Shown one piece after another: positions 11,592 through 22,344 of a stretch of DNA of 64,000 nt. A program made the position numbers and the translations under genes. Each line of letters opens with the position of its first letter. The stretch's first letter is position 1. The DNA lies in contig NC_080671.1 of NCBI RefSeq assembly GCF_030247195.1, positions 83,884,370 to 83,948,369 of the forward strand. Reading direction: 5' to 3'. This DNA comes from Topomyia yanbarensis. Its lineage: Eukaryota; Arthropoda; Insecta; Diptera; Culicidae. Under the pieces are notes generated by a model, which did no database searches, was not told the origin of the DNA, and saw nothing but the letters and a program-made list of their open reading frames with translations.

Positions 11592-13744
11592 TTCTTTTTT
11601 CGAGAGTTCTCCTACTGCAGCTGTAGAGCTAGGTTCTCGGAAGGGCTCCACGTCAGAATCACACACTACAATTGCAGACGAGACAAGCAATGTCGCCCAC
11701 TAAAACACAGCTTAAGGCCAATTGCAGCGGGTCGTGATTCTGAATGTGATATTCATTGTACGGTTCAGATATGTGCGGGCGTTGGGATTTTGCGATCGCG
11801 TGTATCATCGCGAAGAGCTTGAGCATTTGTACGTTAACGTGTTCGATCGCGTGTGTGTTTGTATGTTACGTGTGCTAACGTATATGTAATTTTGCGTGTA
11901 TAAATGTGTTCTGGAATGATCGTGTACGGTTCAGATTCTAGAAGAAATTTTCTTTCTTCCATATCACTAGAATTCCCAGTCATGTCGCCATGGAACGTGT
12001 TGTCTAGTGGATATGTATGGACATTAGTTGCTAGGACGAAGGGTAACGATTTTCGGACGCCAACAATTCATGATCGCGCGATCACGGAAGTGGTTTGGTT
12101 CTTGTTTGAAACTGCGTTTGTAACTTCATAAGTACTAAAACGTTCACCTTATTGACGGAGTGTCATCAAGTTTGCGCACTCGCGGGCGTTGGTGTGCATA
12201 GATGATTGCCAAGAGCTTAAGCCTTTGTACGTTGACGTGCCTGTGGCGTGTGCTCGCGTGTATGTGACTTCGCGTGTATAAATTCGATTTTGTAGCCCTG
12301 TGGCCATTCTCACATTCGCATGTGTTCTTGGATGGCCACGCGGACCGTCATTCTGATGTTTTGTTTTCGGTGTACGGATCACATTCTGACAGGGAGGGAG
12401 AGTTCTCGGTCGTGTCGCCATGGAACGTGTTGTCCAGTGGATATGAGAGCTTTCTTTTTTTAATGGTCCAATTGAAGGTATGAATCTAGACCTCTGGTAT
12501 CGAGGATAGAGACTTCCGGAAGTGACAAATTCACGATCGCGAGAGTTTGTAGGTTCACGCTTGAGACCACGTTTGTAAGTGCTGAGACGTTCATATTATC
12601 ATCGGGATGTTATCATGTATGCGAGAACGCTGTTTTAAGTTGCATGGGTGATCACGAAGGGCTCAAACATTTGGCCTGTGTTAAGCCAAAGAGGACCAAG
12701 CGCCATTTTGAGACATATTCTCTAAAAACGCTATTGCATCTGATGTAGTTCTAGAAACACCCACATTTATTTATTTCTGGGAACTCAAATAGCAAATGAA
12801 AGGATATAAGTGTTCATAAAATTTCTATGTTAATGGTAAGTTATTCAAAAATGAATTTTGGCATGAAAAACATCAGAAAAAAATGATGGCGCTCAGTTCG
12901 GTTTGGCTTAACGCAGGCCATTTGTATGTTAACGTGTTTGCCGCGTGTATGTGACTTCGCGTGTATAAGTTCGATTTTTATGTCGCCATGAGACGTGTTG
13001 TTTAGTGGACAAGAGCGTCATCTTTTTGTTTGTCCACCTGACTACTAGGACCGAGGATAGTGACTTGCGGACGTAATCGATTCATGATCGCGAGAATACG
13101 GACATTTAGAGGTTTACTCCGGAGACTACATTTGAATTTACAAGTGCTAAACCGTTCACTTAGTCACCGGGGTGTTACTCTGTTTGCGAGATCATGGGCG
13201 TGCGTGGATGATTGCGAAGGACTCGAGCGTTTGTATGTTGACATTTTGTCGCGTATGCTAGCGTGTATGTAAATTCGCGTGTATCCATTCTTTTTATACG
13301 CTAGTGTTCGCGTGTTCTTGAATGGACCGTGAAACTGATACTGAATTTTTAGTGTATGGTTCAGATGCTAGAAGAGAGGGAGTTCCCCCATTTCACTAGA
13401 GTCCCTGGTCATGTCGCCCTGGAACGTGTTGTCTACTGAGTACTAGCGTCACTTTTTATTGGTACAGTTGAAGGCATGAGGCTGGGATGGTAGGATCGAG
13501 AGTAGACTTCCGGATGTGACCGTCTCATGATCGCGCCAGCGGTGGATTGACGCTTGAGACCGCGTTTGTAAATTTATATGTGTAAAACGTTCACATAATT
13601 AGCGGGGCGTTTGAATGTTGGTGACGTCGCGGGCGTTCGCATTTGTGACCAGGTTTGCGCTTTTGTGAAACATTTGTACGTTTGGATTGAGAGAGATTGT
13701 GAGTGTATATGAGAGAATAAGCAATTTATTGTATTAGTGAGTGT
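11592..13744 (+). repeat. Element with ~430-bp tandem units, copy 1
   Basis: Successive units share landmarks such as GTGTCGCCATGGAACGTGTT (11979, 12409 and variants near 12977 and 13408), spaced about 430 bp except where a MITE and a ~110-bp deletion change the interval. Other shared blocks are TTCGCGTGTATAA, ACGTTGACGTG and GGATAGAGACTTCCGGA. The left end (TTCTTTTTTCGAGAG, then GTAGAGCTAGGTTCTCGGAA) and right end (GTGTATATGAGAGAATA) recur at the ends of an inverted copy at 39688-41767. It therefore behaves as a bounded dispersed element, not as open-ended satellite. Short frames in it are incidental. Confidence 0.65.
12674..12918. mobile_element. 245-bp MITE with CATTTG duplication
   Basis: Its ends are GCCTGTGTTAAGCC and GGCTTAACGCAGGC (13 of 14 match when inverted). 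CATTTG flanks it at 12668-12673 and 12919-12924. It lies within the third 430-bp unit, whose sequence rejoins when it is removed. Non-coding; superfamily not assigned. Confidence 0.65.
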
Positions 13745-13810
13745 AATCATGGATCTAATTTATGATATAACAATAACAGAAAGAATAACAGGCCGAATAA
13801 AGAAAAAAAA
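13745..13810. other. Short spacer, no feature
   Basis: AT-rich sequence between the 430-bp element and the next repeat family. Nothing recognised. Confidence 0.4.
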
Positions 13811-15235
13811 ACCTATTTTAATCCACCTAGCGGTGCAATTGTGCCTTTCTCAATCATGAATCATGAGAATGTGTGCGTTGTTTATATTCATTAAAAGCTT
13901 TTAAATGCATATATTACATTTTATTCTTATACATCACATGACAACTATATACAGGAAAATAAATCATTATTCGAGTTCTAAAATTTTGAAAAAGAAAAAA
14001 CAGCCACGGTAATATTGAACTGAAAAAAGGTGCGAAATCGGCAAAGTCCCAAAAAGTCGATTTTTATAAAAAAAATTTTTTTCGAGATAACATAAAATCT
14101 CGACGTTTCATGCATTTTAAAGATGTTTGGCATCAAAAATACGAATTCGATTTCTGAAATTTCATGGGGTCCCCCCTTTGGAAAAAAAAGTTGAGTTCCG
14201 GCTTATATGGGAATTTCATATGTGACCGGACGATTTAGTCTATATTTCCGGACCCATATAAGCGATCCGTACGAATTTTATAGACATCTGTGGGGATAAT
14301 ATAGCTATCATTTGGGACTAAGTTTGTGAAAATCGGCCCAACCATTTCAGGGAAACTGATGTGAGTTCGTAAATTTTGAAAGATGGCCGCTTTTCCCGGG
14401 CACTTCCGGAACCGTCTATGGTGGTCAATGTAGTGAACGAAAGTTTGTTTGGCCGTCGGTGACCTAGAACTGCAAAGTTAAGTTATTTGAGAGACATTTT
14501 AGCGAAATTTTTACCTTTTTTGCTTCCATCGGGGTATCAGTTTGAATCACAATTTGCTATGTGATCGCACGCCACAACCCGTAACTCCGGAACCGGAAGT
14601 CGGTTGGGGATAAAATTTAATAGCCATTTACGGGGAAGCAACATCTTTCATTTGAGACTAAGTTTGGTTGATTCGGTCTAGCCACCTCCGAGAAACCGAT
14701 GTGACTGTTAGTCTGAATTTGGATACTTCCGCCGGGGCTTCCGGAACCGATGATGGTGGCCAATGTGACCAAAGAGACTTTGAATGGCTGTTAATGACCT
14801 AGTACTACAAATCGAAGCAGTTGTGGTCACATTTTGGAAAAATTTTCACCATTATACATTCATTGTAGAATTTCTTAAAATCGACATTTTCTGCGTGATC
14901 GTACTCATCACCCTGTAATTCCGGAACCGGAAGTCGGATTCATTAGAAATTCAATAGCAGCCTATGGAAACGTTGCACCTTTCATTTGGGACTAAGTTTG
15001 TAAAAATCGATTCATCCATCTCTGAGAAAAGTGAGTGAGATTGTGTTCGCGTACACACACACAGACGCACATACACACACACATACATACACACACATAC
15101 ATACACACACAGACATTTGCCGAACTCGACGAACTGAATTGAATGGTATATGTCACTCGGCCCTCCGGGCCTCCGTTAAAAAGTCGGTTTTCAGAGCAAT
15201 TGCAATACCTTTCTATTGAGAAAGGCAAAAACAAA
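13811..15235 (+). repeat. GAGAAAGGCAAAA-family repeat, copy A
   Basis: It begins TTTAATCCACCTAGCGGTGC and ends ATTGAGAAAGGCAAAA, with a short inverted match at the extreme ends (GCCTTTCTCA against TGAGAAAGGC). The body is made of diverged subunits of about 320 bp, each with GGAACCGGAAGTCGG, a CATTTGGGACTAAGTTTG-type block and an ATCGGTTCAGCCATC-type block. Near the end it carries a CA-rich microsatellite, then GACATTTGCCGAACTCGACG and CGGCCCTCCGGGCC. Copies B and C follow directly. This pattern is typical of a mosquito repeat family; I cannot name it. Confidence 0.65.
15050..15112. repeat. CA-rich microsatellite
   Basis: Imperfect (CA)n with GACGCA and CATA interruptions, located at the standard position near the 3' end of copy A. 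The same position carries a microsatellite in copies B and C. Confidence 0.85.
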
Positions 15236-15310
15236 AGTAGATGCGATATTGATCGATATTATTTTTGGTACAAATGAGTAGTGGAAAAGAAAACTACCAG
15301 AAGTACAAAA

Positions 15311-16365
15311 ACCTGTTTTAATCCACCTAGAGGTGCAATTGTGCCTTTCTCATTTCTCCAAACTATGATATAATAGCTGGTTCGTACAATATAACATTAT
15401 GGAAATCTCTTTCATTCTTATTACACTTGGCAAGTACATATATAAGAGCACCTTTTTGCATTCATCGCGGTATCGGTTTGAATCGGAGTTTTCTATGTGA
15501 TCGCACTCCACAACCCGTAACTCCGGAGCCGGAAGTCGGATGGAGATGGAATTTAATATCAGTTTCCGGGGACGCGACACCTTTCATTTGAGACTAAGTT
15601 GATCAAATCGGTCTAGCCATTTTAGAGAAACCAATATAACCGTTATTCTGAATTTGGATACTTCAGGATCCGTCGATGGTGGCCAGTGTGACCAAAGAGC
15701 CTTTGAATGACTGTTGGGGACCTAGATCTACAAATTCAACAGTTGTGCACATTTTGGAAAAAAATCACCTTTTTACATTCATCGCAAAATTCGTTACAAT
15801 CGGAATTTGCTGCGTGATCGTACGTATCACCCTGTAATTCAGGAACCAGAACTCGGATCCACACAAAATTCAACAGCAGCTGATGGACCTTTCATTTAAA
15901 ATCAAGTTTGTCAAAATCGGTTCAGAAAATTCCGAGAAACCGATGTGGACAAATCAACAAATTTTGTTTTGTAACCATACTCTTCAACTCGTAATCCGGA
16001 TCAAGATGTCGGTTGAAAATGAAATTCAATAGCAACCTAGGGAATATTATACCTTTCATTTGAATCTTAGTTTGTAAAAATCGGTTCAGCCATCTCAGAG
16101 AAACCGATGTGGACATTTTGTTAACAAATCCGCACATACACACATACATACATACATACATACATACATACGTACATACATACATACATACATACATACA
16201 TACATGCATACATACATACATACATACACACATACATACACACAGATATTTTGCGATCTCGGCGAATTGAGTCGAATGTTATATGAGACTCGGCCCTCCG
16301 GGCCTCGGTTAGAAAGTCAGTTTTTGGAGCAATTGCATAACCTTTCTATATAAGAAAGGCAAAAG
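15311..16365 (+). repeat. GAGAAAGGCAAAA-family repeat, copy B
   Basis: The start (TTTAATCCACCTAGAGGTGC) and the tail (CGGCCCTCCGGGCCTCGGTT ... AAGAAAGGCAAAA) match copy A. It holds about three diverged subunits. It lies head-to-tail with copy A, with only ~75 bp between them. Confidence 0.65.
16131..16246. repeat. (CATA)n microsatellite
   Basis: A tetranucleotide CATA run, about 110 bp with few interruptions, at the 3' position of copy B. It creates a false open frame rich in Tyr, Val, Cys and Met on the minus strand. Confidence 0.9.
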
Positions 16366-16675
16366 AATAATATTTAATTAGCTTAATAAGCATGAGTTCA
16401 ATCCATACTATGTAGCATAATGAGTTCAATGTTATCTTCATGTGATTATAATTTGGAAAGGTTGGTGGAATGGGTTTGAACATGTAGGGAATGGGGGGTT
16501 AGTAGAGTGGGAGTGGAGGATGCGTCAGAAATCCTTCATCTTATTTTGGTATACGGGGTGGATGAAGGAAATGCGGGCGTGAGGGTAGTCCAAGAGGAGG
16601 GGAGTGATGAAGGAGGGAGGTGCAAGGGCAAGGCGGAGGGGGGGGGGGAGGGCCGGCGACGCAATACTCAACTGC

Positions 16676-17425
16676 ATATTTTGCCTTCCATTTGAGACTT
16701 GGTTTGAGAAAATCGGTTCAGTCATCACCGATGAACCGATGTGACTTTAATTGTGGAATATGCCCGAAATTCCGGACTTCCGGAATCGTCGATAGTGGAC
16801 AATATATTCAAAGAATGTTTGATTGGCAATCAGTGATCTAGATCTGCGATTAGAAGTAATTTGGTGACCATTTCAATAGTTTTTAGCCTCTGAGGTATTA
16901 CGATTGTACCGATTTATATGGAAAATTCCAGTGTATCCTTACTAACACCCCTGTAACTCCGGAAGCAAGAGTCAGAACCGAATGAAATTCAGCAGCAGTC
17001 AATGGCATTACTGTATCTTTCATTTGAAATCAAGTTTGTAAAAATCGGTAGTGAATTCGTTGTGGAATGGGTGTGATATTAGTTTAGGAACTTGGCGGGT
17101 TCCCCGGGGGTGTCATGAACCGTCATAGGTGGCCAATGTGGTCAAAGCTGCTTTGATTGATCATTAGTGATCCAGACCCGCAAACTAGAGTAATGTTACA
17201 TCAATTTTGATATGTTTTACATCATTTGAACATCATGGTGGTACCAGTTTATATGGGAATTTGCTGTGTGACCGCACTTTTCAACCCGTAACTCCGGAAC
17301 CGGAAGTCGGATCAACTAAAAATTCAATAGCAGCTTATGGGAACGTTATACCTTTCAGATGAAACTAAGTTTGCGAAAATCGGTTCAGCCATCTCTGAGA
17401 AAATTGTGTGAGTTTAAATGACACA

Positions 17426-17467
<42 letters not shown>

Positions 17468-17604
17468 TACACACACACAGACATTTGCCGATCTCGACGA
17501 ACTGAATCGAATGGTGTATGACACTCGGCCCTCCGGGCCTTGGTTAAAAAGTCGATTTTTACAGTGATTGCATAGCCTTTCTTTATATGAGAAAGGCAAA
17601 AACA
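16676..17604 (+). repeat. GAGAAAGGCAAAA-family repeat, copy C (5'-incomplete)
   Basis: The tail (CGGCCCTCCGGGCCTTGGTT ... ATATGAGAAAGGCAAAA) and three subunits match copies A and B, but the TTTAATCCACCTAG start is absent. The 310 bp between copy B and this copy include a purine-rich run (about 16590-16655) that does not match the family. Confidence 0.55.
17422..17481. repeat. (CA)n microsatellite
   Basis: Nearly pure CA dinucleotide run in copy C, followed by GACATTTGCCGATCTCGACG. Confidence 0.9.
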
Positions 17605-18380
17605 GACTAATGAAATAGAAGAAGAGAGCACATGTAACATGCAATCAAACTGCTTGAAATCGTTTAAATGCCAACACATGATACTTATTTACCATTAACG
17701 ACAACTGTATTCCGTTAGAAGTTTTTCATGCTGTGCTGACCGGGGATGGATGATTCACGTGCGTCGGTAAATTAATCGTACCTTAATTTATCCAATCCGA
17801 TTTTCCCGAATGAATTGAATCGAATGCAATAATTGAACACCGGTAAAAAGTGACCTACGAATCACAAGAAGTTCTGTATCTATTCCCTGATCCATCTGTC
17901 ACAAATACTCAGACGAACACATACACAGATAGACATACGACTAACACATAACAATTGTACAGTAGTGCTAAAAACTACAATTATTACAACACAACATAAC
18001 TAACAGCGTTCAACTGTTATATGTTTTAATGCGCCTCCGCACTTTGACGAAGCCGACCGATAAATCGTCACACAATGGCTCCCACTGCGAGTAGTGCTCA
18101 CAAACACTGCCACTAAGCTGTTGAACAATATCTTCAAACACAGCCCACAGAAAAAGCCAGCCCATGGTGATCCGCCAATCGACCACGCCAGTGTGCACAG
18201 GCTATTGGCTAACCGTTAGTTTGGGCTGGTGCAGAGTATGAAAAAACACAATATAACAAAGGCCCTCTCGGTCTCCTCGATGCACCACTATAGAGACGTA
18301 ATGCAATAACCATCCTGTAGCAGTTGTCTGTGAGAGGTTCTTTGAAACTGATGCATAAATATGCTTGATGATGTTTGCAA
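17605..18380. other. No gene recognised
   Basis: Sequence between the repeat cluster and the ITmD37E transposon. Short frames occur but none has protein-like motifs, and no repeat boundary could be set. Confidence 0.4.
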
Positions 18381-18382
18381 TA

Positions 18383-19642
18383 AAGGGCGAACACGAAATT
18401 ATTGCGACACATTCAACAGGGCATAACTTATTTACCATTGGGTAAAAATCAACTAAATTTTGCACACTTTCTCATTGAGGTGTATTGTTTACATGCTGTC
18501 AATCTTGAAGTCGTGTTTTTCGATTCAACGAAAATGGAGGTGAACCAACACCTGGAATTTCCTGATCTGTCGCACCGGCCGTTGGGAAAAATGTTGAACA
18601 TTGACCATTCACCCGTCTCCAGAGTGTTAAAGCGGTTCCAGGAGTGGTTGACGTTGGACCACGGCAAAGGAGCTGGAAGAAAACCGGGACCGGAGAACAA
18701 AAAGACGGAGGGAAAGGTGAAGCGGATGATTAAAGCAAATCCCAACGTCTCAAGCCGTGATTTGGCTAAAAAGATCGGCATGTCGCAGAGCTATGTCCAG
18801 AATGCAAAGAAGAGAGCTGGACTACATACATACAAGGTACAGAACTTCTCAAACCGCGATGAGCGGCAACAATCGACAGCTAAAACTCGGGCACGGAAGC
18901 TCTACGAGAAGATGCTGACAAAATATGGTTGCTCTGTGACGACGGAACGTATATAAAAGCCGATTTTAAGCAAATTCCGGGGTTGGAGTTTTTCACCGGC
19001 CAAAGCAAGTTCTATGTGGACGACAAATTTAAGAAGAAAATGTCGAAGTTCGCCTCCAAATATCTCATTTGGCAGGCCATCTGCTCTTGCGGACTAAGGA
19101 GTGAAACTTTCGTGACAAAGGGCACAGTAAATGGCGAAATCTACAAATCTGAGTGCCTCGAAAAGCGCCTTTTGCCGTTCTTGCAGCAGCACGACGAAGC
19201 TCCGCTAGTTTGGCCAGATTTGGCATCATGCCACTACTCTAACAGTTTCCTGGAGTGGTATGAGGCCAATTCTGTCCATTTTGTTCCAACGGACATGAAT
19301 CCGCCAAACTGTCCGGAGCTGCGCCCGGTGGAGCAGTACTGGGCAATGATGAAGCGGGAACTTCGGAAGAGCAAGAAGACAGTCAAAGACTAGAAGGACA
19401 TGTTAAGAAAATGGAAAAAAAACTGAGAAACTGGTACCGGATAACACTGTAAAGACTTTGATGGAGGGCATCAAGCGAAAATGCGTTCAATTTTACACTC
19501 AAGGCTCCATCGATTAACTTTTCTTTTGATTTTTGAAGTAAATATATGTATAAAACTACCCTAAAATTTTGGTTTGATTTTAAACATTATAAGAAAATTG
19601 GCATGACATTTTCGGTGTCGCAATAATTTCGTGTTCGCTCTT
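18383..19642 (+). mobile_element. ITmD37E-family (Tc1/mariner) DNA transposon
   Basis: A 1260-bp element with 28-bp terminal inverted repeats at 18383-18410 and 19615-19642 (core GCGAACACGAAATTATTGCG, one mismatch overall). TA is duplicated at 18381-18382 and 19643-19644. It encodes one transposase, now broken. Length, ends, target site and catalytic spacing all fit the ITmD37E family described from mosquitoes. The near-perfect TIRs suggest fairly recent insertion despite the dead gene. Confidence 0.9.
18534..19517 (+). pseudogene. ITmD37E transposase, frameshifted
   Basis: The start at 18534 (MEVNQHLEF) is chosen as the first Met of the conserved part; the frame is open upstream to 18402 inside the TIR region. 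The N-terminal half has helix-turn-helix regions (LSHRPLGKMLNIDHSPVSRV; VSSRDLAKKIGMSQSYVQNA) for TIR binding. The catalytic part has Asp in CDDGTYIKADF (codon 18941), Asp in WPDLASCHYSN (19217) and Glu in RPVEQYW (19331). The last two have 37 residues between them, so DD37E is complete. Three lesions kill it: a frameshift near 18925-18935, a TAG at 19391 and a second frameshift in an A-run near 19420. After these the frame continues to TAA at 19515, ending TQGSID. Confidence 0.92.
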
Positions 19643-19659
19643 TACCTTCAAACCCGTCA

Positions 19660-19880
19660 GCCTAGTGGAGGGATGAACATAAACATCACTACTTGTGACT
19701 AAAACATCACAATAACGCGAATAGATATTATGGAAATCGTGACTGAGATCCTGGAAGCATGAACATAAGTCACACTACCCTATCAAAAAAATCCAACACG
19801 AAACTCGTGAATAAAACATCACGACAGCAGGAATATAAATAACGAGTATCGTGACTCGGGCCCTGAAATCGCAACTCTTC
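19660..19880. repeat. Fragment of the large array element (right-array type)
   Basis: About 220 bp of the right-array type seen at 11340-11580 and 23100-23700: CACAATAACGCGAATAG, ATCGTGACTGAGATCCTG, GCATGAACATAAGTCACAC. It ends exactly where the hairpin and satellite begin. No centre or left array is present here. Confidence 0.6.
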
Positions 19881-19884
19881 AAGA

Positions 19885-19950
19885 GTGAAGTGTGACAAAT
19901 GTATTGTGACAAATGTAGACATTTGTCACAATACATTTGTCACTCTTCAC
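19885..19950. repeat. Near-perfect 32-bp-arm hairpin at satellite edge
   Basis: The left arm 19885-19916 and right arm 19919-19950 are inverted copies with one mismatch and a 2-base loop (core GTGACAAATGTATTGTGACA). Both arms contain the GTGAAGAGTG/CACTCTTCAC motif of the neighbouring satellite, so the right arm merges into the array. Confidence 0.85.
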
Positions 19951-20600
19951 TGTTTACTCTTCACTCTTCACACTTCACTCTTCACTCTTCACTCTTCACT
20001 CTTTACTCTTCACTCTTCACTCTTCACTCTTCACTCTTCACTCTTCACTCTTCACTCTTCACTCTTCACTCTTCACTCTTCACTCTTCACTCTTCACTCT
20101 TCACTCTTCACTCTTCACTCTTCACTCTTCACTCTTCACTCTTCACTCTTCACTCTTCACTCTTCACTCTTCACTCTTCACTCTTCACTCTTCACTCTTC
20201 ACTCTTCACTCTTCACTCTTCACTCTTCACTCTTCACTCTTCACTCTTCACTCTTCACTCTTCACTCTTCACTCTTCACTCTTCACTCTTCACTCTTCAC
20301 TCTTCACTCTTCACTCTTCACTCTTCACTCTTCACTCTTCACTCTTCACTCTTCACTCTTCACTCTTCACTCTTCACTCTTCACTCTTCACTCTTCACTC
20401 TTCACTCTTCACTCTTCACTCTTCACTCTTCACTCTTCACTCTTCACTCTTCACTCTTCACTCTTCACTCTTCACTCTTCACTCTTCACTCTTCACTCTT
20501 CACTCTTCACTCTTCACTCTTCACTCTTCACTCTTCACTCTTCACTCTTCACTCTTCACTCGTCACTCTTCACTCTTCACTCTTCACTCTTCATTCTTCA
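19951..20600 (+). repeat. (CACTCTT)n satellite array
   Basis: About 90 copies of a 7-bp unit CACTCTT, almost perfect except at the edges (TTTACTCTT variants on the left; CGTCACTC, TCATTCTTC on the right). Because 7 is not a multiple of 3 and no stop arises, all three plus-strand frames stay open over more than 600 bp and read as repeats of SLFTLHS. These are not genes. Purity this high implies recent expansion. Confidence 0.97.
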
Positions 20601-22344
20601 TACTCGACTTTCACGCTTTTATTTAATTCAACTCTATTTTAAAAGAGTTCATAGAACAGCTCTGATGCTATAGACATCACACTCCTATTCGCCATAAACT
20701 ATTGCCAACAACAAGAATGTGGATTCCATTCAATTCAAATCGTTTCGAAATTGATTCCATTACCATCAAGCCTTCCGCAGGCGATCACTTTTTTGCATTA
20801 TCCAGTAGCTGACAGTTCCCATGCCCTTCCCCCTGCTGCAGCGATGAAGATGAAACCTAGCGATTGTCAACCTAGCAATTATCGGAAATCTCGTATCAAC
20901 TCAACACCTTGTCATTCGCTTCGATCACATTGGTCCCCGCCATGCGAGGAGCATAAGGGGGCCTGTTTTGTTTTGTACCTGCATTGCAGATTGAACATGC
21001 CAAATGAGTGAATGAGTGGCGAGGATAATTGTCATGTTAATGTGAGCACACACACACACACGCACACTCGCGCACGTTCGGTCGCTCCTCCCGCTGCATC
21101 CTGCCATCATTGTTGTAATCGAAGCATGTAGCTGTGTATGGATGTACGAACAGTAGGTACGAACCTGGCATGGATGCCGTGCCTCGGGATTTGGGGTCGA
21201 TCATCATTTGCCAAGCTGTCAGAAGGAATCACACGCACACACGTCACCATCAAACCGTTGGTCGTTTTGCGATGCGATGCGATGCGATGCTTTCGCTTCT
21301 GGTTTTGCAGCCCCACACCGTTCGATTACACTTCACTTGTTTGCTGCCAACTGACACCGGGGGGAAATGTGGGATGTGAGCGGAAACAATGGAGGGTATG
21401 CCCGAGGAGGGGTTGTAAATTCATACATTGTGTGATGCATACTTGTGCGGCCGGTTGGTTGGTTGGTTGGTGGTGGTTTGGGTCATCGGCAGGGGTAAAG
21501 GTTTACATGCGTACATGATGCTGAGTAATTTAATGCCTATGTAGCGCATTGTATGCAAAAAGGCGTTCACCAGTACCGGAGAATGGAGAAAAATAATGAT
21601 TTTTAATAATGGCGACCGATCGAGCTGCTACCATTAATCGTTTTTTGTTTCCGCGATGGAGTACGGAGTGGTGAAATGGTTGATGCTTTTTGGTGGAAAC
21701 ATTCCCTAAATAAATGTGTTCTTTAGCCATTTAGTCTCAAGGGGATTGAAATGAAGGTGCCAATTATTACAAGTACAAAAATATTATTTTGTTTTTCAAA
21801 AGACGTTGAACAAATTAGTCATGTAGGGGTTTAAGTGTTAAACCAGTTCGATTTGTAACATTCAAGTAATATAAAAAACAAGATTGTTCTACTACGATAG
21901 TTTTGGTAACATTTGCAGCAAACCGATACACTTAAATAATATATTCGCAAATATGCTATGAATAAGTTTAGTATAGAAAACTTTAGTAAACAAAACGATT
22001 TTTTCCAAAAATATTATGAACCATTCGTAGTTCTATAAAAAAGTTTATTTTTCACGAGTCTTTCGTAAAGAGCACGAAACGACTTTCGTAGGCTTACAGC
22101 GAATCTGTTTCGATAATCGAACGAATTATTTGATGAAATATACGGAAGTCTTTTTAATATTTACCAGCATCTTTCGTAATATGAACGATTTTTTCCCGAA
22201 AAATCCTAAAAATAATTATGCACAAAAACTTATATCGTTGAACGAATTTATTCGTAATTCTGCTACGAACAGGTTCATCCGCGTATGCGAGCATATTTGG
22301 CATTATAAATAGGTGGATTCGTTCATTTTTATTCATTAATCCAT
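20601..22344. other. No gene recognised; one short microsatellite
   Basis: 20640-21530 is less repetitive and more GC-rich, with a short (CA)n run at about 21048-21063 and GCGATGCGATGCGATGC at 21269-21290; it may be host sequence. From about 21790 to 22310 the sequence is AT-rich with loosely repeated TTCGTA-type motifs (CACGAGTCTTTCGTAA, TACGAACGATTTTT-like), perhaps an outer part of the array element that follows. Confidence 0.4.

Noticed and set aside
15922..16233. 103-codon minus-strand frame rich in Cys, Val, Tyr and Met
   Set aside because: Translation of the (CATA)n microsatellite inside a repeat element.
19885..20673. Three long overlapping open frames (229-262 codons) reading SLFTLHS repeats
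   Set aside because: They come from a 7-bp tandem repeat without stops in any forward frame; no coding features.
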